Below, one piece after another: positions 21,249-30,161 of a stretch of DNA of 64,000 nt. Position numbers and translations under genes: made by a program. This DNA comes from Rhodobacteraceae bacterium (ex Bugula neritina AB1). Lineage in GTDB: Bacteria; Pseudomonadota; Alphaproteobacteria; Rhodobacterales; Rhodobacteraceae. Location of the stretch: contig MDLF01000074.1 in assembly GCA_001730095.1 (NCBI GenBank), positions 248,001-312,000 of the forward strand. The letters run 5' to 3'. Within the stretch, counting starts at the first letter, position 1; the number at the start of each line of letters is the position of its first letter. The notes under the pieces were generated by a model that saw only the letters and a list, made by a program, of their open reading frames with translations, ran no database searches and was not told where the DNA came from.

Positions 21249-22202
21249 ATGAAAGACCTGCAAAAATCTGCCGCGAACTTAGGCAAGTTCCAAGACGCCT
21301 TTGTGACGGCGAATGGTCAAGACCGCGCCTCCGTTCCGCTCAGCCGCCCTGAAACGCTTTGGTTCAACACCGGCACTCTTTGCAACATCGAATGCGGCAA
21401 TTGCTATATTCTCAGCTCTCCGACGAATGACGCTCTGGTCTATCTGACCACTGCCGAGGTTGAAACCTATCTGGATCAGATCGCGGATCGCAACTGGCCT
21501 ATCCGGGAAATCGGATTTACCGGCGGCGAACCTTTCATGAATCCTCAGATGATCGCGATGGCCCGCGCCGCGCTGGAGCGCGGATTCGAGGTTCTGATCC
21601 TCACCAACGCGATGCGCCCGATGATGCGTAAAACGGTCAAGGCGGGCCTTCTTGCGCTGCGTGACGACTTCGGCGCCAAGCTGACGCTGCGCATTTCGGT
21701 CGACCACCACAGCGAAGCACTGCACGACGAAGAGCGCGGCGCAGGCAGCTTTGCCAAGACCATCGAAGGCATGCAATGGCTGCGCGACAACGGCTTGCAG
21801 ATGGCCGTTGCAGGCCGCACCGTCTGGGGGGAAAACGACACCGAGGCCCGCGCCGGATATGCAGCATTGTACAGCAAACACGGTTTTGCCATCGACGCGC
21901 AGAACCCGGGCCAGACCGTGCTGTTCCCCGAAATGGACGAAACCGTGGAAGTGCCCGAGATCACAACGGCTTGCTGGGATATCCTGGACAAGACGCCCGA
22001 CAGCGTGATGTGCGCATCCTCCCGTATGGTGGTAAAGCGCAAAGGCGCGGACAGCCCTGCCGTTCTGGCCTGTACTCTCCTGCCCTACGCCCCAGAGTTT
22101 GAGATGGGCGCGACCCTGGCCGAGGCCGAGCGCCCGGTGCAGCTGAACCACCCCCATTGCGCCAAATTCTGCGTTCTTGGAGGGGCCAGCTGCTCAGCTT
22201 GA
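21249..22202 (+). CDS. Radical SAM protein with extra C-terminal cysteines
   Basis: This 317-residue protein has the radical SAM cluster motif CNIECGNC (CX3CX2C) at about residue 44, the GGEP motif in GFTGGEPFMNP and downstream barrel strands (LTLRISVDHHSEALHDEERG). The C-terminal region has five further cysteines (ACTLLPY; HCAKFCVLGGASCS), suggesting an auxiliary cluster. The family in Roseobacters is unassigned as far as I know, so the substrate cannot be named. The ATG follows CCGAAGGACATCCGC with acceptable spacing. It is divergent from zwf and converges on the RTX-like fragment, and has no obvious peptide or cofactor partner next to it. Confidence 0.85.
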   Translation: MKDLQKSAANLGKFQDAFVTANGQDRASVPLSRPETLWFNTGTLCNIECGNCYILSSPTNDALVYLTTAEVETYLDQIADRNWPIREIGFTGGEPFMNPQMIAMARAALERGFEVLILTNAMRPMMRKTVKAGLLALRDDFGAKLTLRISVDHHSEALHDEERGAGSFAKTIEGMQWLRDNGLQMAVAGRTVWGENDTEARAGYAALYSKHGFAIDAQNPGQTVLFPEMDETVEVPEITTACWDILDKTPDSVMCASSRMVVKRKGADSPAVLACTLLPYAPEFEMGATLAEAERPVQLNHPHCAKFCVLGGASCSA

Positions 22203-22218
22203 CGGACTTTGGGCCGCG

Positions 22219-22680
22219 TCAGAGGCCCCAGGTATCCGTCGTAAAATTGGCAGAGGACAGTTCTACGTCAGTGGAAAACTCCACCAGCACGTTGTCGCCG
22301 AAGTACAGCCTGTTTTCTTCGTTGCTCATGAACAGCAGACTTTCGTCAGAGGCCCGCCATTCTGCCTGATCGAAAGTCACTTCGGTATTGCGCGGAACAG
22401 CAGACACGGCTTCCGCCGCGTCAAAGACAAAGATGTCCTTACTGGCTGAGAAATCGTCAACAATCGCAACCGTCGAATAGTCGTCCAGTTCAATAAACAA
22501 CCTATCACGACCGCCACCGGTGGACACCGTATCAGCTGCATTCGAAAAACTGCCAGTCAGAATGTAGATATCGTCGCTGCCCGTCCCGGCGCGAAGCCGT
22601 TCGGCGTGCATCCCTTCCAGCACAATCTTGTCACCGCCGCTGCCAACGGCGCGACCGGCCGTGTTGGCTGTGCCAGACAC
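22219..22680 (-). CDS. RTX-like calcium-binding fragment, possibly a remnant
   Basis: This reading frame of 153 codons begins with GTG nine bases after the usg stop. It contains degenerate RTX/hemolysin-type segments (GGDKIVLEG, RAGTGSDDIYIL, STGGGRDRLFIEL) and a terminal region VDDFSASKDIFVFDA of the type found near the C-terminus of type I-secreted calcium-binding proteins. It lacks enough nonapeptide repeats for a whole protein, and no hlyBD-like genes are near. It is either a small repeat protein or the 3' remnant of a larger gene. The GTG start has only a weak GGA upstream. Confidence 0.5.
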   Translation of the reverse strand: MSGTANTAGRAVGSGGDKIVLEGMHAERLRAGTGSDDIYILTGSFSNAADTVSTGGGRDRLFIELDDYSTVAIVDDFSASKDIFVFDAAEAVSAVPRNTEVTFDQAEWRASDESLLFMSNEENRLYFGDNVLVEFSTDVELSSANFTTDTWGL

Positions 22681-22689
22681 TGTTCCGGG

Positions 22690-22959
22690 TCAGTGGATCT
22701 GAAACTCGCCGACAACATTGCGCCACTCGCCGGGGCCGATCATCTTGCGGTGATTGAACCGCACCGAATGCAGCGGCCCGTCAATCTCGCGCTGCCAGAA
22801 TTCGATGAATTCAAACAGCCGCGGGTGGTCCGGCGCTAGGTCGTACTGCTGCCAGACGAAGGTGTTCAATACATGGATATGATCCGGCATGTGATAGGTG
22901 AATTCCGCCGTGGTCAGCCCGTATCCCTTGAGCATCAGCTCAGTTTCGCTGGTCTCCAT
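22690..22959 (-). CDS. usg: Usg family protein
   Basis: This 89-residue cytosolic protein matches the alphaproteobacterial usg family, first seen near the Caulobacter trp genes and still of unknown function. Recognisable segments are MLKGYGLTTAEFTYHMPDH, FVWQQYDLAPDHP and GEWRNVVGEFQIH. The start at 22959 has AGGAGG six bases upstream, while a longer frame to 23022 lacks support. It is divergent from gyrA, and the RTX-like fragment follows directly. Confidence 0.9.
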   Translation of the reverse strand: METSETELMLKGYGLTTAEFTYHMPDHIHVLNTFVWQQYDLAPDHPRLFEFIEFWQREIDGPLHSVRFNHRKMIGPGEWRNVVGEFQIH

Positions 22960-23153
22960 CTCTAGCCTCCTTTTCGTCCCCCCTTCTGTAGATGCTAGGG
23001 TGCAATTGGTTAATTTCCTCAAAAACAGTGCGTTATCAATGCGTGAACGGCTGCGATCCGGCTTTCGGAGGCTGCGTGCTTGCGCCTCATATACGGTCTC
23101 TGATAGGGTGCATACACAATATATAGACCCAGAAGAAAGAGCGGGCAGCCAAC

Positions 23154-25895
23154 GTGAGCGATACGCCGGAAACTCCTGAAAACATGGACGAAAATCTGCC
23201 GGAACGTCCGGCCTATGACGGGCCGACCGTCTCCATCGAAACTGAGATGCGCAACTCGTATCTCGACTATGCGATGTCGGTCATCGTCAGCCGGGCCATC
23301 CCGGACCTGCGGGACGGTCTGAAGCCGGTTCACCGCCGTATTCTCTATGCGATGCACGAATCCGGCAACACCCATGACAAGTCCTACCGCAAATCGGCCC
23401 GCCCGGTCGGCGACGTGATGGGTAAATATCACCCGCACGGCGACAGTGCGATCTATGACGCGCTGGTGCGGATGGCGCAGGACTTCTCGATGTCGCTGCC
23501 GCTTTTGGACGGCCAGGGCAACTTCGGCTCGATGGACGGCGACAACCCGGCGGCCATGCGCTACACCGAAGTGCGCATGGACAAGCCTGCTGCCTTCCTG
23601 CTGTCGGACATCGACAAGGAAACGGTCGATTTCCAGGACAACTACGACGGCAAGGACCGCGAGCCGACCGTGCTCCCGGCCCGGTTCCCGAACATGCTGG
23701 TCAATGGTGCCGGCGGTATTGCGGTTGGCATGGCCACCAATATCCCGCCGCACAATCTGGGCGAAGTGATTGATGCCACATTGGCGCTGATCGAAGACCC
23801 CGACCTGACCAGCGAACAGCTGATCGATTACGTCCCCGGCCCCGACTTTCCCACCGGCGGCGTGATGCTGGGCCGCTCCGGCGCCCGCAAGGCCTATCTC
23901 GAAGGCCGCGGCAGTGTGGTGATCCGCTCGAAAACCCGTGTCGAGGAGATCCGCAAGGATCGCTATGCCATTGTCGTGGATGAGATCCCCTATCAGGTGA
24001 ACAAAGCCGCGATGATCGAGAAGATCGCCGAGCAGGTCCGCGAAAAGAAAATCGAAGGCGTCGCCCATGTGCAGGATGAATCCGACCGCAACGGCGTGCG
24101 GGTTGTTGTGGAACTCAAACGCGACGCAACCCCCGAGGTGGTGCTGAACCAGCTGTTCCGTTTCACCCCGATGCAAACCTATTTCGGCTGCAACATGCTG
24201 GCGCTGAACGGCGGCCGCCCGGAACAGCTGACGCTGCGCCGTTTCCTGACCTCCTTCATCGATTTCCGCGAAGACGTGGTTGCACGGCGTACTGCGCATC
24301 TTCTGCGCAAAGCGCGCGAGCGCAGCCACATTCTGTGCGGCTTGGCCGTTGCGGTTACCAACATCGATGAAATCGTCACCACTATCCGCCAATCCTCGGA
24401 TGCGGCGGAAGCGCGTCAAAAACTGATGACCCGCCGCTGGCCCGCCCAGCCGATCCTTGAATACATCAGGCTGATCGATGATCCGACCCACACGGCGAAT
24501 GAAGACGGCACCTACAACCTGTCAGAAACCCAGGCCCGCGCCATCCTGGAGCTGCGTCTGCAGCGCCTGACCCAGATCGGTGTCAAGGAAGTCACGGACG
24601 AGCTGGAAGAACTGGCCGGCAAGATCAAGGAATACCTTGAAATTCTGTCTTCGCGCGAACGGATCATGGGCATTATCGGCGACGAGCTGCGCGAGGTGCG
24701 CAACAATTTCGCCGTGCCGCGCCGCACCGAAATCGTCGACTGGTCCGGCGACATGGAGGACGAGGACCTGATCGAGCGCGAGGACATGGTGGTGACCGTG
24801 ACCTCTGGCGGCTATATCAAACGTACTCCGCTGGCCGACTTCCGCGCACAAAAGCGCGGAGGCAAAGGTGTTTCAGGCATGCAGACCAAAGAAGAGGATG
24901 TGATCACCACCCTCTTTGTCGCCAACACCCATACCCAGCTGCTGTTCTTCACCACAGATGGCATGGTCTACAAGCTTAAGACCTGGCGCCTGCCGCAGTC
25001 TGGCCGCACTGGCAAGGGCAAGGCGATCGTCAACATCCTGCCGATCCCCACAGGTGTTTCCATCGCCGCCATCATGCCGGTCGACGTACCGGATGAAGAA
25101 TGGGAAAACCTGCAGGTGGTCTTTGCGACCTCCGGCGGCGATGTGCGCCGCAACCGCCTGTCGGACTTCACCAACGTCCGCCGCAACGGCAAGATCGCGA
25201 TGAAACTGCCCGAGGACGGCTCCGTGAAGCTGGTGAACGTGCGCATCTGCTCGGAAGATGACGACGTGATGCTGTTCACCAATTCCGGCCGGGCGATCCG
25301 CTTCCGCTCCACCGATGTGCGCGTGTTCAACTCGCGTGAATCGACAGGCGTGCGCGGTATCAGGCTCAGCGGAGAGGATCACGTGGTTTCGATGTCGGTC
25401 ATCCGCCACTTTGAGGCAACGCCCGAAGACCGCGCGGCCTATCTCAAGATGCGCCGTGCCGTGGCTGGCCTCACGGATGAGGATGCATCGGACGAAGAGA
25501 ACGTACCGGCAAGCGATACCTTCAGCCAGGAGAAATATGTGGAGATGTCGGCAGCAGAAATGCTGATCCTGACCATCACTGCAGGCGGCTCCGGCAAGCT
25601 TTCGTCCTCGCATGATTACCCGGTGCGCGGCCGCGGCGGCATGGGCGTAACGGCCATGGACAAGGCCATGCGCGGCGGCGAAATTGTGGCCTCCTTCCCC
25701 GTCGAGATGGATGACCAGATCATGCTGGCCACCTCCAAGGGCCAGTCGATCCGAGTACCGATTGACGGCATCTCCTTCCGCTCGCGCTCGGCTGGCGGCG
25801 TGCGGGTGTTCAACACCGGCAAGGGAGAAGAAGTGGTCTCTGTCGCCTGGATCGCTGAAAACGGCGAGGACGCGGAAGACGGCGGCGAAGAATAA
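23154..25895 (+). CDS. gyrA: DNA gyrase subunit A
   Basis: This 913-residue subunit breaks and rejoins DNA. The catalytic tyrosine is Tyr137 in AMRYTEVRM. The quinolone region reads [12 protein letters not shown], with the sensitive-type Ser and Asp. The C-terminal beta-pinwheel contains the GyrA box as QKRGGKG, which supports GyrA over ParC. There is an acidic insert (about residues 775-795) and an acidic tail, as in other alphaproteobacteria. The chosen start is GTG; the next ATG (23184) would shorten the disordered N-terminus by ten residues, and neither has a strong ribosome-binding site. A terminator follows. Confidence 0.98.
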   Translation: MSDTPETPENMDENLPERPAYDGPTVSIETEMRNSYLDYAMSVIVSRAIPDLRDGLKPVHRRILYAMHESGNTHDKSYRKSARPVGDVMGKYHPHGDSAIYDALVRMAQDFSMSLPLLDGQGNFGSMDGDNPAAMRYTEVRMDKPAAFLLSDIDKETVDFQDNYDGKDREPTVLPARFPNMLVNGAGGIAVGMATNIPPHNLGEVIDATLALIEDPDLTSEQLIDYVPGPDFPTGGVMLGRSGARKAYLEGRGSVVIRSKTRVEEIRKDRYAIVVDEIPYQVNKAAMIEKIAEQVREKKIEGVAHVQDESDRNGVRVVVELKRDATPEVVLNQLFRFTPMQTYFGCNMLALNGGRPEQLTLRRFLTSFIDFREDVVARRTAHLLRKARERSHILCGLAVAVTNIDEIVTTIRQSSDAAEARQKLMTRRWPAQPILEYIRLIDDPTHTANEDGTYNLSETQARAILELRLQRLTQIGVKEVTDELEELAGKIKEYLEILSSRERIMGIIGDELREVRNNFAVPRRTEIVDWSGDMEDEDLIEREDMVVTVTSGGYIKRTPLADFRAQKRGGKGVSGMQTKEEDVITTLFVANTHTQLLFFTTDGMVYKLKTWRLPQSGRTGKGKAIVNILPIPTGVSIAAIMPVDVPDEEWENLQVVFATSGGDVRRNRLSDFTNVRRNGKIAMKLPEDGSVKLVNVRICSEDDDVMLFTNSGRAIRFRSTDVRVFNSRESTGVRGIRLSGEDHVVSMSVIRHFEATPEDRAAYLKMRRAVAGLTDEDASDEENVPASDTFSQEKYVEMSAAEMLILTITAGGSGKLSSSHDYPVRGRGGMGVTAMDKAMRGGEIVASFPVEMDDQIMLATSKGQSIRVPIDGISFRSRSAGGVRVFNTGKGEEVVSVAWIAENGEDAEDGGEE

Positions 25896-25920
25896 GCCCC
25901 GTCTTATGGAAAACTTGACG

Positions 25921-25951
25921 CGCCGTCCCGTTGCCGGGGCGGCGTTCGCTT
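25921..25951 (+). terminator. Terminator of gyrA
   Basis: A 10-bp stem (CGCCGTCCCG with CGGGGCGGCG, one G-T pair) closes a TTGC loop 25 bases past the gyrA stop and is followed by TTCGCTTTGTT, a modest U tract. Confidence 0.62.
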
Positions 25952-25953
25952 TG

Positions 25954-25969
25954 TTAACGCTCCCCTAAC
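25954..25969 (+). promoter_or_regulatory. CtrA-like site upstream of the small downstream gene
   Basis: TTAA-N7-CTAAC differs by one base from the full CtrA consensus TTAA-N7-TTAAC and lies about 55 bp before the ATG at 26024. One such match can arise by chance. Confidence 0.3.
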
Positions 25970-26023
25970 GGATCTTAGGTATTGTTACGGCAAGTTCTGA
26001 TGTCTCATGAAGGGGATTCCCAA

Positions 26024-26374
26024 ATGAACTTGTACCACTGCTCCATCGACCTGCATCACGAGGCCAAGGCGCTCAACTTTGCCAGTGCGGTTGATCAATG
26101 GATGATTTACCTGCAGGAACGCGGCGTTGTCCAAAGCTGGCGCCTGCTGCGCCGCAAACTGAATCTTGCCAGCGACAGCTGCCGGGATTTCCTGCTGGAA
26201 ATTGAATTTCAGGACATGCCCCAGCTGGACCGTGCCTTCCGGGTACTGGGCGAACACGATGAAGAGGTCGAACGCCTCTACACAAATGTGACCACCCTGA
26301 TCGCCACTGCAGACATCGGCCTCTACCGGCCCTTCCCGGATCCAGAACGGGCGGAACGGATGGCGCTGATCTGA
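26024..26374 (+). CDS. Conserved small protein of unknown function
   Basis: This 116-residue cytosolic protein opens MNLYHCSIDLHHEAKALNF and has a compact alpha/beta composition with ERGVVQSWRLLRRKL and DFLLEIEFQDMPQLDRAFR. The pattern suggests a dimeric alpha/beta-barrel or ferredoxin-like fold, but I cannot assign a named family with confidence. The ATG is preceded by AAGGGG at eight bases; longer starts at 25982 and 26000 have less support. It stands alone after gyrA's terminator. Confidence 0.75.
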   Translation: MNLYHCSIDLHHEAKALNFASAVDQWMIYLQERGVVQSWRLLRRKLNLASDSCRDFLLEIEFQDMPQLDRAFRVLGEHDEEVERLYTNVTTLIATADIGLYRPFPDPERAERMALI

Positions 26375-26455
26375 CAGGCATATGGATCAGACCGGGGTAG
26401 AACCCAGCACGGAACTGGCAAAAATCAGATCGGCAACGGCGGTATGCTTCAGTTC

Positions 26456-26486
26456 ATTCTCTTACTCCCCCAAGGAATAAGAGAAT
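26456..26486. repeat. Inverted repeat, AT-rich
   Basis: Arms ATTCTCTTACTCC and GGAATAAGAGAAT pair at 12 of 13 positions around a 5-nt CCCAA loop. No U tract follows in either direction. Confidence 0.7.
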
Positions 26487-26510
26487 ACTGTTAAGATATG
26501 GCATTTCAGG

Positions 26511-26531
26511 GGCAGCGGGGTTTCCGCTGCC
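26511..26531. terminator. GC-rich hairpin between convergent genes
   Basis: A perfect 8-bp stem (GGCAGCGG/CCGCTGCC) closes a GGTTT loop 33 bp past the carboxypeptidase stop on the minus strand. It lacks a U tract, so its role as a terminator is uncertain. Confidence 0.4.
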
Positions 26532-26564
26532 GCCAGAAGGCCTTAGCCGTGTTTCAGAGTGGAC

Positions 26565-28033
26565 TCAGAGATCGTAAAGCTGGCTGAACTTCTCTTCGAG
26601 ATAGGCCAGCAGCGGCGCGTGGCTCGGCTCCATGCCGGCGGCATGCACGATGGTCTCGCGCGGGCTGCGAAGACCACCGTATTGCTGCAGGTTTTCCTTT
26701 AGCCAGCTGGTTGCACCGCTTGTGTCGCCCTCAGCCAGATCGGCATCCAGCCCTGACACATCCCGGCGCAGCGCCTGGTACAGGCAGCCGGCGTAAACAT
26801 TGCCCAACGTGTAGGTCGGGAAGTAGCCGAACAGGCCCACCGACCAGTGTACATCCTGCAAACAGCCATTGGACGGCTTGTCGACACCATAGCCAAAATC
26901 CGCCTCAAACCGGTCGTTCCAGGCTGCTTCCAGGTCCTTCACCGCCAGATCGCCGCTCATCAGCGCGCGCTCCAGACCGAACCGCATCATAATATGGAGA
27001 TTGTATTGCAGCTCATCCGCTTCTGTCCGGATGTAACCTTTATGCACCGCATTCACAGCGGCATAGAAAGCATCCGCATTCGCGACGCCAAAATCGCCAA
27101 AGGCAGTCTTCATCTCCTCAAACAGCCAGCCGGTAAAGGCCCGGCTGCGGCCGATCTGGTTTTCATAGATCCGGCTCTGGCTTTCATGCACACCCATCGA
27201 CACTCCGCTGCCCAGCGGCGTCAGCAGGTAATCACGGCTGATGTTCTGTTCATAGGCCGCGTGGCCGACCTCATGGATGGTGGAATAGAAGCAGTTGAAC
27301 GGATCGCTCTCGCTGGTCCGCGTGGTGATCCGGACATCCAGCCCCCTCCGGAACAGAACGGGTGCACCGCCTTGTCGACCCGGCCATGCGACATGTCATA
27401 ACCGAACTGTTTGGCAAGCTTGCGGGTCAGCTTCATCTGCGCGGCTTCGTCAAAGGTGCCGGTCAGCCCTTTGGGGGCGGGTTTCTCCAGCACCTTTGCC
27501 CGCAGCTCCACCAATCCGGGACGCATGGCGTCGAACATTTCGGCGATTGCGGCACCGGTCATGCCATGCTCATAGTCTTGGACCATGGCATCATAGACAT
27601 CTCCGCCCGCCGCCAGCGCCTGCCCCTCCTCGCGCTTCAGCGCTACGACGTCCTCCAACACCGGAACAAAGGCGGCAACGTCCTCATCTGCCCGCGCGGC
27701 GGCCCATTGGCCCTGCGCCACAGAAGTCACCTGAGCAATCTTTTTGGCCAGATCGGCAGGCACTTTGACGGTGCGGTCATAGCTGCGGCGGATCTCGCGC
27801 AGCTGCGCTGCGCCGGCTTCATTGGGGGCCACCGCCTGCTCCAGCCACTCCGCCACCCGCGGGTCGCTGCGGCGGGCGTGCAGCACCGCCTCGATCGCGG
27901 CCATTTCCTCCCCCCGCTGCGGCGCCGCCCCGCGCGGCATCATGGTTTCCTGATCCCAGCCCAGGCGGCCCGCAATCTGCCCCAGCGCCTGAGTTTCGCG
28001 CTGGAAAGCCGTCAAATCATCAAATGCGCTCAT
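26565..28033 (-). pseudogene. Carboxypeptidase Taq (M32) gene split by a one-base frameshift
   Basis: The 5' part (from 28033) reads MSAFDDLTAFQRETQ to GRVDKAVHPFCSGGG in one frame. The rest, including the zinc site IHEVGHAAYEQN and YEQNISRDYLLTPLGSG and on to FSQLYDL, is in another frame. The break falls at a run of five Gs (coding strand; plus-strand C run 27342-27346). A sixth G would restore HPFCSGGGLDVRITTRTSE and give an intact M32 metallocarboxypeptidase of about 489 residues, the normal family length. Everything else, including the HExxH pair, is well preserved, so the damage is very recent or a sequencing error. It begins three bases after ctaA and is probably cotranscribed. Confidence 0.88.
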
Positions 28034-28036
28034 GGG

Positions 28037-29182
28037 TCAGTGATCCTTGATTGAGGTTGCAATGGGATAGGCAGACAGAAAGCGGGCGCGCAGGATAAGA
28101 ACCCAGACGCCAACCGCCGCCAGCTGATGCGTAATCGCGACATGCAGCGGTGCGGCGTAGATCACCGTGATGATCCCCAGCAGCACCTGCACCGACAGTG
28201 CCGCAAAAACCGCGTTGAAGGCAAACCGGGTCCGGGCATGGGCAGAGCCGCGCCCGCGCAGCCAGGCCACCACGGCAAAGGCAAACAGCAGATAGCCCGC
28301 CACCCGGTGGATGAATTGCACAAGACCGGGGTTTTCAAAGAAGTTCTTCCAGAGGGGCTCCAGCATGAAAGGGTTCGGCGGGATCACCTGCCCGCCCATC
28401 AGCGGCCAGTCCGTATAAGAGCGGCCCGCGTCGATACCCGCCACCAGCGCCCCCAGCAGGATCTGCAACAGGGCGAAATGCATGAGACCGGTGGACAGGC
28501 TGAACAATTTGGCTTCTTTGGCGCGGCGGGCCTGCATCAGCTCGCGCTCTTCCCGGCCCAGCATCAGCATATACCAGGCAATGAAGCCCAGGATCACAAA
28601 GGCCAGCCCCAGATGGACGGCAAGACGATAAGAGGCAACAGTGGTCATCCCCTCGCCCTGTGTCACGCCAGAAGCCACCATCCACCAGCCGATGGCGCCC
28701 TGCACGCCACCAAGAATACCGGGCAGCAGCAGCCGGCGGGTCCAGCCTGCCGGGATCTTGCGCGCCGCCAGAAAGCCGAAGAACCCAAGCGCCCAGACCA
28801 CGCCCATGACACGGCCCAGCTGACGGTGACCCCACTCCCACCAGTAGATCGATTTGAAATCCGCCAGTTCCATCCATTGGTTCTGGATGCGCCACTGGTC
28901 GATTTCTTTGTACTTGTCGAACTCCGCTTGCCAGTCGGCCTCAGACATCGGCGGGATGGCTCCGGTTACCGGGCGCCATTCGGTGATCGACAGGCCGCTG
29001 TCGGTCAGACGCGTCAGCCCGCCCACCACAATCATAGCCACCACCAGCGCAAACAGCACCATCAGCCAGGCACGGATCGCCTTGCGGGCACCGCCACGGC
29101 CGCGGTCGATCAGACCCGGCTGCACTGCGGGCGCGTCTGTCTTCTCGCCCTCGACCTCTTCGAAAATGCTGCGCTTGCTCAT
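28037..29182 (-). CDS. ctaA: Haem A synthase (CtaA/COX15 type)
   Basis: This 381-residue inner-membrane enzyme oxidises the C8 methyl of haem O to make haem A for cytochrome aa3 oxidase. It has eight predicted transmembrane helices with haem-ligand histidines, including WWEWGHRQLGR, and the conserved GLTRLTDSGLSITEWRPVTG and FIHRVAGYLLF segments, which mark the alphaproteobacterial/mitochondrial COX15 subtype. An N-terminal cytosolic tail precedes helix 1. The carboxypeptidase gene starts three bases after its stop. Confidence 0.96.
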   Translation of the reverse strand: MSKRSIFEEVEGEKTDAPAVQPGLIDRGRGGARKAIRAWLMVLFALVVAMIVVGGLTRLTDSGLSITEWRPVTGAIPPMSEADWQAEFDKYKEIDQWRIQNQWMELADFKSIYWWEWGHRQLGRVMGVVWALGFFGFLAARKIPAGWTRRLLLPGILGGVQGAIGWWMVASGVTQGEGMTTVASYRLAVHLGLAFVILGFIAWYMLMLGREERELMQARRAKEAKLFSLSTGLMHFALLQILLGALVAGIDAGRSYTDWPLMGGQVIPPNPFMLEPLWKNFFENPGLVQFIHRVAGYLLFAFAVVAWLRGRGSAHARTRFAFNAVFAALSVQVLLGIITVIYAAPLHVAITHQLAAVGVWVLILRARFLSAYPIATSIKDH

Positions 29183-29242
29183 GCGTGCCTCTTTATCTCT
29201 GCTGCCAAGCTAGGGGCGGGTCATCTAAAGGTCCAGTGCGGC

Positions 29243-29995
29243 TTATTCGCCACCGCGCTCTTTCCAGCGGACCATCTGCCGCATGATGCCATGCAGCATC
29301 TGCACGTCAGACCGGGTCATCCGCATCCGGGACCACAGGTTGCGCAGGTTGGTCTTCATGCTGTCGGCCTTTTCCGGCGGAAAAAAGAAGCCCGCCGCGT
29401 CCAGCCGGTCCTCGTAATGCTCCACCAGTTTCTCGACCTCGACGCCAGTGGCCCAGTCGCCCTTGCGGCCCAGATCCGTGGTTTCATGCACCACGTCGCC
29501 CGACTGCCGCATCCATTCATAACCGGTCAGCAGCACACATTGGCCGAGGTTCAGCGAAGCATAAAGCGGGTTCACCGGCACCGAGATGATGGCGTTGGCC
29601 TTGGCAATATCCTCGTTTTCCAGCCCCGCACGTTCCGGCCCGAACATCACTGCAACCTTCTCTCCGGCTGCGATCTTCTCGGCTGCGATCTGCATGGCGC
29701 GTTCGGGGCTGTACACCGGTTTGGTCAGCCCGCGCTGGCGGGCGGTGGTGGCGAACACATAGGTGCAGTCGCCCAGCGCCTCCGGCACATCCGCGCACAG
29801 CTGCGCCTCATCCAGCAGGCGGCCGGCACCCGAGGACATCGCCACTGCCTTGGGGTTCGGCCAGCCATCACGCGGCGCCACGATGCGCATCCGGTCAAGA
29901 CCGAAGTTCCACATCGCCCGCGCAGCGGCGCCGATATTCTCGCCCATCTGCGGGCGGACAAGGACAAAGGCGGGCTGGGGCGTATCGGTGGGCAT
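29243..29995 (-). CDS. trmJ: tRNA (Cm32/Um32) 2'-O-methyltransferase, TrmJ type
   Basis: This 250-residue SPOUT-class methyltransferase has FVLVRPQMGENIGAAARAMWNFG at the N-terminus, the SAM-knot motif VMFGPERAGLENEDIA and SVPVNPLYASLNLGQCVLL. These define the TrmJ/TrmH family, and the C-terminal extension after residue 165 supports TrmJ, which 2'-O-methylates position 32 of tRNAs. I chose the ATG at 29995 (GGAG seven bases upstream); the frame stays open to 30160. It is divergent from the ThiE-like gene. Confidence 0.88.
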   Translation of the reverse strand: MPTDTPQPAFVLVRPQMGENIGAAARAMWNFGLDRMRIVAPRDGWPNPKAVAMSSGAGRLLDEAQLCADVPEALGDCTYVFATTARQRGLTKPVYSPERAMQIAAEKIAAGEKVAVMFGPERAGLENEDIAKANAIISVPVNPLYASLNLGQCVLLTGYEWMRQSGDVVHETTDLGRKGDWATGVEVEKLVEHYEDRLDAAGFFFPPEKADSMKTNLRNLWSRMRMTRSDVQMLHGIMRQMVRWKERGGE

Positions 29996-30161
29996 CGTGT
30001 TCTCCGGCAAAATCGGCACCGCTGTACTGCCCGCGCGGCTGCGGGGCAAGGTCCTGCACGGTTTTGGGCCGCATTTACCGGGGCTTCTGCGCCGCAAATC
30101 CTTGCGTCCTGCCGGAAATCGGCTAAACACCGTCAAACCGCCTGAACAATGGAGCACCACG

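Noticed and set aside
23184-23186. ATG as the gyrA start instead of GTG at 23154
   Set aside because: Possible, but the GTG frame begins with a plausible acidic leader seen in related gyrases, and neither start has a better ribosome-binding site.
28127-30145. A 672-codon plus-strand open frame opposite ctaA and trmJ
   Set aside because: It is antisense to two certain genes, with no signal, domain or ribosome-binding site.
29996-30161. A THI-box riboswitch in front of the ThiE-like gene
   Set aside because: I looked for the CTGAGA core and the conserved stems and found none in this gap.
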